Shown here: positions 15,895-22,475 of the stretch, in pieces
How positions within the stretch are numbered: position 1 is the stretch's first letter
Layout: the number at the start of each line of letters is the position of its first letter
NCBI GenBank assembly: GCA_043804925.1
Contig: JAZDIP010000045.1
Location: forward strand, 1 to 24,019
Length of the DNA stretch: 24,019 bases
Origin: ChocPot-Mid sp043804925
GTDB lineage: Bacteria; Bacteroidota; Ignavibacteria; Kapaibacteriales; UBA2268
Direction of reading: 5' to 3'
The notes under the pieces: generated by a model
Told to the model about the DNA's origin: nothing
Databases searched by the model: none
Seen by the model: only the letters and a program-made list of their open reading frames with translations
Made by a program: the position numbers and the translations under genes

Positions 15895-17305
15895 AAGTTG
15901 CACCTATAATTAAAATCGTTATAATAAAACCAACAATATAACTGACATAATCCTTAGCTATAAACACGATAGGGTCATCATACATTTTACCTCTTTGAGC
16001 AATTAGCCAAATTCTCGATATCCAGAATAACAGACAAAGCAGTGTCAGCCAAAGCATCTCAGGTATTTTATATAACCAAACAACCTTTTCACTGTTAACG
16101 TAAAGAGCAAGAATCAGTACAGACATATATCCCGAAGCAGGTCCAATACTGTTCAAAAAACCAATATCTTCAGTTCTGTAACCTCTTCCTTTAGTTTTGG
16201 TTTTATTTTGTTCAATCATTACACCAAGCTCTGTATATCTTTTCATGATTGCCAGACTCAAGAAAAGGAATATGGAAAATCCAAGTAACCATGGAGACGC
16301 TTCGATTCCTGTCGCATTTGCTCCTGCTATCAATCTTATTGTATAAAGGCATGACAGAATGATTACATCGAGAATGATAATGCGTTTGAGAAAAAATGTA
16401 TAGCCGGTTGTCAGTAATAAATATATTATTAGCGTAATAAAAAATTCGTAGGGTAAAAGAAAAAATCCGATAGCCAAACCTGACAGCAGAAATACAGGAG
16501 CGACCAAAATTCCAAGATGAATAGGGAAGATGCCCGAAGCCAAAGGTCTGTGTTTCTTTCCCGGGTGTTGTCTGTCCGCTTCAATGTCCAATAAGTCATT
16601 TAAAAGATAAACAAAGGATGCAACAAAGCTGAATGATATAAAAGCAAATATTGAATTAACAATAATTCCAGTTTCAGGTCTGTGAGCCATCAAAAATGGG
16701 AGAAATATCAGTATATTTTTTATCCACTGATAAACTCTGATTTCTTTGATGAATGATTTTAATTTGTTTGTATCTTTTGAAAAAACGATAACATTATTTG
16801 AAAATGATTTCACTTTTTTCAATAATGAATTTGCCGGTTCAACAAGTAAAGAGCAATCTGCATTTTTCCACACGGCTAAATCTGCTATACTGTCACCGAT
16901 GTAGTCAAATCCTCTTTCCCCATAAAGTTCAACCAACGCATTGCTCTTATTCTTTGAACGGAGATTATGATTATTATTGGTCGCTATTACTTTATCGAAA
17001 ATGCCGAGATGTTCAGCTACCGAATCGGCTATTCGGTTGTCTGTAGCAGTTGCCAAAACAATTTCCCTGCCTTTATTCTTTTCGGTTTTAATAAAATCAA
17101 GCACATTATTTTTATAGGGAAGAAGCGTTGCATCAGGTAGTGAAGTATCAGCAATTTTCTTTTTTAAGAAACCTCTGCCTTTGAAAATCCATATTGGTAA
17201 AAGGAATAAAAGATAGGGTTTTTCCTTAATAGCAAAAAGCAAGCTTTCCATCAGTGTGTCAGTTGAAATAAGAGTTCCATCCAAATCAACACATAAGGGT
17301 TTCAT
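15890..17305 (-). CDS. HAD phosphatase-UbiA fusion, probable polyprenyl-phosphate phosphoribosyltransferase
   Basis: 471 residues from the chosen ATG. The first 190 or so are a HAD hydrolase: DLDGT (7-11), ATATD, and GDSIADLAVW. The rest is a UbiA-type integral membrane transferase with about eight or nine segments, the Asp-rich motif NDLLDIEADRQHPGKKHRPL and a second LDVIIL...RLIAGA region, close to mycobacterial DPPR synthase (Rv3806c). That enzyme moves 5-phosphoribose from PRPP to polyprenyl phosphate. The HAD domain could remove the 5-phosphate, a step assigned in mycobacteria to a separate protein. A TTG at 17326 would add seven residues; I prefer the ATG at 17305. First gene of the cluster. 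Confidence 0.87.
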   Translation of the reverse strand: MKPLCVDLDGTLISTDTLMESLLFAIKEKPYLLFLLPIWIFKGRGFLKKKIADTSLPDATLLPYKNNVLDFIKTEKNKGREIVLATATDNRIADSVAEHLGIFDKVIATNNNHNLRSKNKSNALVELYGERGFDYIGDSIADLAVWKNADCSLLVEPANSLLKKVKSFSNNVIVFSKDTNKLKSFIKEIRVYQWIKNILIFLPFLMAHRPETGIIVNSIFAFISFSFVASFVYLLNDLLDIEADRQHPGKKHRPLASGIFPIHLGILVAPVFLLSGLAIGFFLLPYEFFITLIIYLLLTTGYTFFLKRIIILDVIILSCLYTIRLIAGANATGIEASPWLLGFSIFLFLSLAIMKRYTELGVMIEQNKTKTKGRGYRTEDIGFLNSIGPASGYMSVLILALYVNSEKVVWLYKIPEMLWLTLLCLLFWISRIWLIAQRGKMYDDPIVFIAKDYVSYIVGFIITILIIGATL

Positions 17306-17402
17306 ATTTTCAGTACCTGAATCCAAATATCTTTTTCAAAATGAATAATATATAAACTACTAAAATATCAAATTCTACAGTAATTAAGAAAAATCATAAG
17401 GA

Positions 17403-17458
17403 AATTTAAAATTTTCAATTTAAAATTTATATTCAATTTTCAAATTCAAATTTACAAA
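17403..17458. repeat. AT-rich 14/7-bp imperfect repeats
   Basis: AATTTAAAATTTTC (17403-17416) is followed by a near copy at 17417-17430, then by 7-nt steps ATTCAAT, TTTCAAA, TTCAAAT and TTACAAA to 17458. The composition is so AT-rich that chance periodicity cannot be excluded. Confidence 0.4.
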
Positions 17459-17465
17459 CTGATAA

Positions 17466-17534
17466 TTTAATCCCACCGGGAGATTAACCGCTTGTGATTT
17501 GTTTGATACCATAGTTTAATCCCATCGGGATATT
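17466..17534. repeat. Two copies of a TTTAATCCCAxCGGGA palindrome
   Basis: TTTAATCCCACCGGGAGATT (from 17466) and TTTAATCCCATCGGGATATT (17515-17534) are direct copies 49 bp apart. Each folds as a short hairpin with a CCC/GGG stem. They lie in the 405-nt gap between the divergent HAD-UbiA and UPF0173 genes and could be dispersed repeats or regulator sites. The gap also holds AT-rich repeats (17403) and the heptamer array (17568). Confidence 0.7.
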
Positions 17535-17567
17535 TTTTACTTCCATCATTCCGTCCTTCGGTCATTC

Positions 17568-17616
17568 TGACTTCTGACTTCATTCTTCTGACTTCAGTCT
17601 TCTGTCTTCTGACTTC
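17568..17616. repeat. Heptamer array TGACTTC, 7 units
   Basis: Seven 7-bp units: TGACTTC (17568), TGACTTC, ATTCTTC, TGACTTC, AGTCTTC, TGTCTTC and TGACTTC. All end in CTTC with no indels. It lies about 95 nt before the start of the UPF0173 gene. Confidence 0.85.
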
Positions 17617-17698
17617 GTTTCACATTTTCACGTTTTTACGAAATTTCTTTTAAATTAATTGATATTTTTATAAATTAGAATAATTGTTTCAACAAATG

Positions 17699-17703
17699 AG
17701 GAG
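17699..17703 (+). promoter_or_regulatory. Shine-Dalgarno site that fixes the UPF0173 start
   Basis: AGGAG lies 7 nt before the ATG at 17711 and downstream of an alternative TTG at 17684, which therefore is not the start. Confidence 0.75.
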
Positions 17704-17710
17704 AATTATT

Positions 17711-18388
17711 ATGACAAAGTTAACGTATCTTAGTCACTCATCTTTTTTATTGGATGATGGTGCTCATCAAATTATTATTGACCCTTTTTTAAGTTGCAAT
17801 GAGAATGCACCTTTGAAACCCGAAGATATAAAGGCAAAATTCATAGTTCTTACGCATGGACACGGCGACCATCTCGGTGATGCATTCGAAATAGCAAAGA
17901 AAAATGATTCCTTAATAATTGCTGTTAATGAATTAGCTAATTATGCCGCTTCACAAGGATTAAATGCTCACAATATGCACATCGGCGGCGGCTGGAATTT
18001 CCCATTCGGCAGATTGAAATTCACTATTGCACATCATGGTTCAGCTAATGCAGATGGGCAATATATGGGAGAACCTGCTGGTGTTGTAATTACTATGGGT
18101 GGTAAAAAAATCTATCATTGCGGTGACACCGGACTTTTCCTTGATATGAAATTAATCGGGGAACTGAATAAAATTGATGTTATGCTTGTGCCGATAGGCG
18201 ATAACTTCACAATGGGAATTGACGATGCAGTCAAAGCGGTAGAATTCGTGAATCCCGGATTGGCAATCCCGATACATTATAACACTTTCCCGGTAATTCA
18301 AGTTGACCCCCATGAATTCAAATCAAAGGTTGAATCAATCGGGAAAAAGGCAATGGTTATGGAGTATGGGGAGAGTTTGGAAGTTTAA
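17711..18388 (+). CDS. UPF0173 metal-dependent hydrolase (metallo-beta-lactamase fold)
   Basis: 225 residues, the standard UPF0173 length. The start is set by the AGGAG 7 nt upstream. The metal motif HGHGDH (THGHGDHLGDA) is near residues 43-48, followed by HHGSA, HCGDTGLF and the terminal IPIHYNTFPVI, the usual metal ligands of the fold. There is no signal peptide, so it is cytoplasmic. The family hydrolyses small substrates that are poorly known; some members relate to RNase Z or UlaG-type lactonases. It has no same-strand neighbour close enough for an operon. A GTAG palindrome begins 3 nt after the stop. Confidence 0.92.
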   Translation: MTKLTYLSHSSFLLDDGAHQIIIDPFLSCNENAPLKPEDIKAKFIVLTHGHGDHLGDAFEIAKKNDSLIIAVNELANYAASQGLNAHNMHIGGGWNFPFGRLKFTIAHHGSANADGQYMGEPAGVVITMGGKKIYHCGDTGLFLDMKLIGELNKIDVMLVPIGDNFTMGIDDAVKAVEFVNPGLAIPIHYNTFPVIQVDPHEFKSKVESIGKKAMVMEYGESLEV

Positions 18389-18391
18389 AAT

Positions 18392-18420
18392 GTAGAGACA
18401 GGTTTCAAACCTGTCTGTAC
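18392..18420 (+). repeat. GTAG palindrome just after the UPF0173 gene
   Basis: GTAG at 18392 opens a stem: 18396-18404 pairs with 18408-18416 across a 3-nt loop, and GTA/TAC pair again at the base after one mismatch. It is a REP-like element and could also slow transcription past the gene, though no T-tract follows. Confidence 0.75.
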
Positions 18421-18466
18421 TTTATACACGAAATTCATTACATCCTAATGTTTTGTGTTATATGAT

Positions 18467-18501
18467 GGAAAAAGGAGAAGGGAAAATGGAAAAGGGATTT
18501 T
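18467..18501. repeat. Heptamer array GGAAAAG, 5 units
   Basis: GG occurs at exactly 7-nt steps (18467, 18474, 18481, 18488, 18495): GGAAAAA, GGAGAAG, GGAAAAT, GGAAAAG and GGATTTT. Confidence 0.65.
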
Positions 18502-18504
18502 GTC

Positions 18505-18524
18505 ATTCCTGCGAAAGCAGGAAT
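18505..18524. repeat. ATTCCTGC-GAAA-GCAGGAAT hairpin
   Basis: A perfect 8-bp stem with a GAAA loop. Hairpins of this ATTCC...GGAAT form are dispersed in many genomes (the Neisseria dRS3 element is one example). It separates two heptamer arrays. Confidence 0.85.
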
Positions 18525-18530
18525 CTATTT

Positions 18531-18558
18531 CTATTTTCTTTCTTCTAATTTCTATTTT
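18531..18558. repeat. Heptamer array CTATTTT, 4 units
   Basis: CTATTTT, CTTTCTT, CTAATTT and CTATTTT in 7-nt steps, ending next to the composite palindromic element. Confidence 0.65.
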
Positions 18559-18567
18559 CTAAGACCG

Positions 18568-18636
18568 TCATCCTGAGCTTGTCGAAGGATGAGAAAGAAA
18601 AAATGAACGTAGGGGCACATTGCAATATGCCCATAC
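18568..18636 (+). repeat. Composite palindromic element, copy 2
   Basis: The TCATCCTGAGCTTGTCGAAG-type palindrome (18568-18592, arms TCATCCT and AGGATGA) precedes a GTAGGGGCACATTGC palindrome (18609-18636, stem 18613-18620 with 18625-18632, one mismatch). This is the reverse complement of the arrangement at 11961-12025, with nearly the same 16-nt purine-rich spacer. Together with the palindromes and arrays from 18392 it fills the first half of the 483-nt gap before the WD40 gene. Confidence 0.85.
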
Positions 18637-18639
18637 AAC

Positions 18640-18715
18640 GGATTGATGTCTCGTATTTACTTTTGGAGGTTTATTTTATTCGGATTGGAAATATTTTGGA
18701 GAAATTTGTAAATTT
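18640..18715 (+). pseudogene. Decayed T9SS sorting-domain fragment
   Basis: In one frame this reads RIDVSYLLLEVYFIRIGNIL then EKFV, which matches RIDISMLPTGIYFVRIGTAI then KKFV at the end of the WD40 gene (from about 20032). DNA identity is clear in blocks such as CGGATTGGAA and GAAATTTGT. The basic end and stop are lost and the frame runs on for 20 codons. Upstream the frame crosses the palindromes rather than any protein domain, so only the last part of a sorting domain survives. It is probably a remnant of a duplicated or deleted T9SS cargo gene. Confidence 0.6.
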
Positions 18716-18871
18716 TTTAATCTTAGGATTTATACCCTTTGTCTTATTATTTATGCTGTTCGTAGATTTTTGAATTATTTCCTGAGACGTTTTGGCTGTT
18801 GATGTGTCATTATAGTATAGACTTGTTACAAAATAAAAAATGTATGTAAAATACATTGGGGAAGTATAAAA

Positions 18872-20116
18872 ATGAAAAATATATTCTCGAATTTGCTGTT
18901 AGTAGCCATACTTCTAACTTTTGGCTTCAGGTCAAATCTTTATGCAGAAGATGATTTAATAATGTCAATTAATACTGGTTCCGATGTATGGTGTATGGCA
19001 TCCAGCCCAGATGGAACTAATATAGCTAGTGGGAGTATTGACAATATTGTTAAGCTTTGGGATTCGAATACAGGAAATCTTATTCGAACTTTCGAGGGAC
19101 ATACTGGACGAATATTCTCAGTAGCTTTTAGTCCTGATGGTACAAAGTTAGCAAGTGGTGGTGGCGATAAAACAATAAAATTATGGGATGTAGGTACTGG
19201 CTTTCTTCTTAATACTTTAACGGAAATTACTAATGTTGTTAGTTCTACTGCTTTCAGTCCGGATGGCTCAAAGTTAGCAAGTGGAGATTATGATTATATA
19301 ACTAAACTGTGGGATGTTAATGCCGGTAATCTTATAGGTAATTTATCCGAGACGAATGGAGGTCGTTCAATAGTAGCTTTTAGTCCTGATGGTACTAAGT
19401 TAGCAAGTGGAAGTGCTGATGTTCAATTATGGGATATAAATACCTTTAAACAAATTCGTATTTATAAAGGTACTAGTACTTCTATTTCTTTTAGTCCGGA
19501 TGGTTCAAAGTTAGCAAGTGGATGTTCTGGTGATACAATAAAATTATGGGATGCAAACTCTGAAAGTCTTATTCGAATTTTTTTAGGACATAAAAATACT
19601 ATTTGGTCGGTAGCTTTTTGTCCTGACGGTTCAATTTTGGCAAGTGGAAGTTCTGACAAAACAATTAAGTTGTGGGATGTCAATACCGGTGTTCTCTTAC
19701 ATACTTTAGAAGGACATAATGATTTTGTTGAATCTGTAGTTTTTAGTCCGGATGGTACAAAGTTAGTAAGTGCTAGTCAAGATAGTACTATCAAAATCTG
19801 GCGAGTTCCTCCTCCCATTTCTGGTGAAGATGAAAAAAATAAAACTGATGAAATAAGCATTATTCCTAATCCTGCTTCGGAATATATCGAAATCAAACTT
19901 TCCGAAAGTTCCAAACTTTCGGAAAGTTATCATATAAAAATATACAACACATTAGGAATATGCGTTTCAAACCTCACCCCAAACCTCTTACACACCCCTA
20001 ACCCCTCTCGAGAGGGGAATGAAATGGGAGTAAGGATTGATATATCTATGCTTCCTACAGGTATCTATTTTGTACGGATTGGAACTGCGATAAAGAAATT
20101 TGTGATTGTGAGATAA
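18872..20116 (+). CDS. Exported WD40-repeat protein with a T9SS sorting domain
   Basis: 414 residues. A signal peptide covers about 1-25 (ending LYA). Seven WD40 repeats (about 30-312) carry the pattern FSPDGTKLASG...IKLWD, enough for one closed propeller. After a short linker comes a T9SS type A domain: NPASEYIEIKL (about 331) to GIYFVRIG and FVIVR. This domain is interrupted by two repeat-derived inserts: a KLSESS duplication (nt 19895-19930), and a segment coded by a palindrome (about nt 19972-20030; TPNPSREGN). Both keep the frame. WD40 propellers are usually intracellular scaffolds, so an exported one is likely a surface binding protein. GGGGAAG lies 7 nt before the ATG. Confidence 0.88.
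   Translation: MKNIFSNLLLVAILLTFGFRSNLYAEDDLIMSINTGSDVWCMASSPDGTNIASGSIDNIVKLWDSNTGNLIRTFEGHTGRIFSVAFSPDGTKLASGGGDKTIKLWDVGTGFLLNTLTEITNVVSSTAFSPDGSKLASGDYDYITKLWDVNAGNLIGNLSETNGGRSIVAFSPDGTKLASGSADVQLWDINTFKQIRIYKGTSTSISFSPDGSKLASGCSGDTIKLWDANSESLIRIFLGHKNTIWSVAFCPDGSILASGSSDKTIKLWDVNTGVLLHTLEGHNDFVESVVFSPDGTKLVSASQDSTIKIWRVPPPISGEDEKNKTDEISIIPNPASEYIEIKLSESSKLSESYHIKIYNTLGICVSNLTPNLLHTPNPSREGNEMGVRIDISMLPTGIYFVRIGTAIKKFVIVR
19895..19930. repeat. Tandem 18-bp palindromic repeat inside the WD40 gene
   Basis: AAACTTTCCGAAAGTTCC is followed directly by AAACTTTCGGAAAGTTAT. Each contains an AACTTTC-x-GAAAGTT type palindrome. It adds KLSESS and KLSESY in frame. Confidence 0.85.
19972..20019. repeat. 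CCCCT-rich palindromic element inside the WD40 gene
   Basis: A C-rich run (CCTCACCCC, CACCCCTAA) leads to the perfect 16-bp palindrome CCCCTCTCGAGAGGGG (20002-20017). Such CCCCTAACCCCTCTC...GAGAGGGG elements are dispersed in Bacteroidota and other genomes. Here it is read in frame as part of the sorting domain. Confidence 0.8.
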
Positions 20117-20130
20117 TTTGTATAATTGTG

Positions 20131-20172
20131 AAAAGCAAAAAGCAAAAAGCGAAACGCGAAACGCGAAACGAA
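20131..20172. repeat. Heptamer array AAAAGCA/AAACGCG, 6 units
   Basis: AAAAGCA, AAAAGCA, AAAAGCG, AAACGCG, AAACGCG and AAACGAA run in 7-nt steps, starting 15 nt after the WD40 stop. The unit changes gradually from one end to the other. Confidence 0.85.
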
Positions 20173-20186
20173 TGAAAAAGACAGAA

Positions 20187-20235
20187 TTAATTGTTAATTG
20201 TTAATTGTTAATTGTTAATTAGTAATTAGTAATTA
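20187..20235. repeat. Heptamer array TTAATTG/GTAATTA, 7 units
   Basis: Four TTAATTG units, one TTAATTA and two GTAATTA in exact 7-nt steps. The TAA stop of the acyl-CoA synthetase gene (complement of 20226-20228) lies inside the array, so the last residues of that protein are written in repeat sequence. On the coding strand the units contain TAA. Confidence 0.88.
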
Positions 20236-22280
20236 ATTTTAATCCTTGCATCAACAGCAATGACATTATCCTTTGTGCCTAAGAGCGGATTCAAATCCAA
20301 TTCTATAATTTTAGGTGCTGCTTTCAATAATGCCGAAAGTCTGACGATGATGTCGGCGAATTTTTCTTCGTTGACTCCTTCTTGTCCTCGTACACCTTGA
20401 ATGATTTTGTAAGATTTCAAATTTCGTATCATTGATAATGCTTCTTTGTTACCAACAGGAGCCAAACCATAACTTACATCTTTTAATACTTCGATAAATA
20501 TCCCTCCCAGACCGCATAAAATCAAATGCCCGAAATTATCTTCAAATTTTGCTCCGACGAATAGTTCGGTCCCTTTTAACATTTTTTGGAGAAGGACTCC
20601 CGAGGCATCTTCTATTTCAATTAGTTTTTTAAATGCCACTTTCACTTCCTCATCTGATTGGATATTCAGAATAACTCCACCTACATCGGATTTGTGAAGA
20701 GGACCGAGTACTTTCATTACAATCGGATATCCGAGTTTATTTGCTTCTTTAATCAAGTCAGAAGGAAAGTTAACCACAGTTTCAGTGGCACAAGGAATAC
20801 CTGCTACAGATAATAATCCCTGAATTTCTTCAGGTTTTAAGTAACCGGGTTTAGCATTTAAAATGATTTCTCTGATTTTCTTGGTATCAATATCGGGTAA
20901 TTTTTCTTCAACTGCAGGATTGCCATTTTTATATATTCTACACAAAGTTTTTCCTAAAAGAACCTCATCGGGAAAATTGCATCTGCCGAAAGATATGAAA
21001 GTCTTCACTGCATCTTTTGCCTGGATTAACGAAGGCAGAACAGGGTAAATTGGTTTTTTCTGCTTTTTCATTTTTTCGTTGAGCAACTCATAAACATTTG
21101 TAACATCGAATAGACCGGGAGTTCCAAAAATGACAATTGAGCCATCAATATTATCGAAATAATTATCAACATAATCGAGTATAATTCCCAATTGCTCTGC
21201 TGTTCCGGTGGCAAGAAAGTCAATCGGATTTGCAACTGATGAACCGGGAAAGAGTTTAGCCAATAATTCATCTGCATATTTTCCGGTTATATGAGGTACA
21301 TTAAAACCTCCTTGGGATAATGTGTCGGTCAGCATAACTCCCGGACCACCTGCATGAGTGATAACAGCAAGGTTTTTTCCGTTAAGCTTTTTGTATGATA
21401 AAGCGGCGGCGGTATAAACAAGTTCCTGTCTGCTGAAGCAACGGATAATGCCCGCTTTTTTAAATAAAGCATCAACTGCTGTATCAGAGCCTGCCAAAGC
21501 ACCGGTATGTGATGAAACTGCACGTGAACCTGCATCGGTTCTACCTGCTTTTATGGCTGCAATACTGCACCCCTTTTTAATTAAAGACCTGCAATGCTTG
21601 AGTAATTTTTGCGGATTTGAAATTTGCTCGATGTAGACCAGCTTTACCAATGAACTTGTTTCGGGATTATGATTTATATCCCAATATTCAATTACTTCCT
21701 CTACCCCAACTTGAGCACTGTTGCCTACAGAAAATAAACTTGCAAAAGATAAGCCCATTGGTATGGCGGCTTCCATAATAAACACGGCAGTGGCGCCTGA
21801 ACCTGAAACAAAATCAACGCTTCTTTCCTTTAGTTTAGGTATCGGACCCGTGAATGAACCTTTGTATCTCGGAGTAAGGATTCCGACACAATTAGGTCCA
21901 ATCATAGTCCCACCAACACTATTAACAACCTCAACAATTTTATCCTCTATGATTTTACCTTCCGGTCCGGTTTCGCTGAATCCTGCAGATAACACAATAA
22001 ATGCTTTTGTTCCTTTTTCTTTGGCCAATACTTCTACTGCTTCCAGTGTGTATTTTGAAGCAATTGCCATAATCGCAAGGTCAACATGCCCTAGTTCTGA
22101 AACTGATTTATGACATTTGATACCCTGAATATATTCTTCTTTAGGATTTACTGCAAATAATTTACCATCGTATTCTCCATCTAGAAGGTGTTTCAATAAT
22201 CTGCCTCCGGGTTTTGATATATCAGTTGAAGCACCAACAACTACTATACTTTCGGGATTCAATAATTCTTTTACTATCAT
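20226..22280 (-). CDS. NDP-forming acyl-CoA synthetase, fused alpha-beta type
   Basis: 684 residues. It makes ATP (or GTP) from acyl-CoA plus phosphate, or the reverse, as in acetate formation. The domain order is CoA-binding Rossmann (about 5-120, VVVGAST), two ligase-CoA domains (about 145-450) with the phosphorylated histidine His258 in AVSSHTGALAGSD, then an ATP-grasp domain (about 470-684: YPIVMKVLGPLHKSDVGGV, GxELFVGAKFEDNFGH, ELDLNPLL). The fused form corresponds to single-chain ADP-forming acetyl-CoA synthetases; related protein acyl-transferase fusions have an extra GNAT domain, absent here. Substrate preference cannot be read. The divergent neighbour is the EEP lipoprotein, with a 29-bp inverted repeat between. 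Confidence 0.92.
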   Translation of the reverse strand: MIVKELLNPESIVVVGASTDISKPGGRLLKHLLDGEYDGKLFAVNPKEEYIQGIKCHKSVSELGHVDLAIMAIASKYTLEAVEVLAKEKGTKAFIVLSAGFSETGPEGKIIEDKIVEVVNSVGGTMIGPNCVGILTPRYKGSFTGPIPKLKERSVDFVSGSGATAVFIMEAAIPMGLSFASLFSVGNSAQVGVEEVIEYWDINHNPETSSLVKLVYIEQISNPQKLLKHCRSLIKKGCSIAAIKAGRTDAGSRAVSSHTGALAGSDTAVDALFKKAGIIRCFSRQELVYTAAALSYKKLNGKNLAVITHAGGPGVMLTDTLSQGGFNVPHITGKYADELLAKLFPGSSVANPIDFLATGTAEQLGIILDYVDNYFDNIDGSIVIFGTPGLFDVTNVYELLNEKMKKQKKPIYPVLPSLIQAKDAVKTFISFGRCNFPDEVLLGKTLCRIYKNGNPAVEEKLPDIDTKKIREIILNAKPGYLKPEEIQGLLSVAGIPCATETVVNFPSDLIKEANKLGYPIVMKVLGPLHKSDVGGVILNIQSDEEVKVAFKKLIEIEDASGVLLQKMLKGTELFVGAKFEDNFGHLILCGLGGIFIEVLKDVSYGLAPVGNKEALSMIRNLKSYKIIQGVRGQEGVNEEKFADIIVRLSALLKAAPKIIELDLNPLLGTKDNVIAVDARIKINY

Positions 22281-22314
22281 AATAATCTTTCAAATTCCAA
22301 TAAAAAATATTTAC

Positions 22315-22343
22315 GTTTAGCCAGTTGTAACAACTGACTAAAC
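22315..22343. promoter_or_regulatory. 29-bp inverted repeat in a divergent promoter region
   Basis: Arms 22315-22327 and 22331-22343 pair in 12 of 13 positions (GTTTAG, one mismatch, CAGTTG) around TAA. It lies 34 nt upstream of the acyl-CoA synthetase start and could be an operator for a dimeric regulator, or another dispersed palindrome. Confidence 0.55.
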
Positions 22344-22475
22344 AGAAAAATTCAAATATAAGAAATCAATTGTATATAACATCAAAAAGAAGTGTTGCAA
22401 TAAATATTTTTTTGATATAAATTGAATTTATCTTAATTTAAATTAATAAGGTATTAACATTTATGAAGGGATTCT

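Noticed and set aside
18579..18773. A 64-residue protein gene
   Set aside because: The frame runs through two palindromic elements and then a sorting-domain remnant with no proper start, so it is treated as a pseudogene fragment.
21721..22113. A 130-residue plus-strand gene
   Set aside because: It lies antisense within the acyl-CoA synthetase gene, which has full family motifs, and its own translation shows no recognisable domain.
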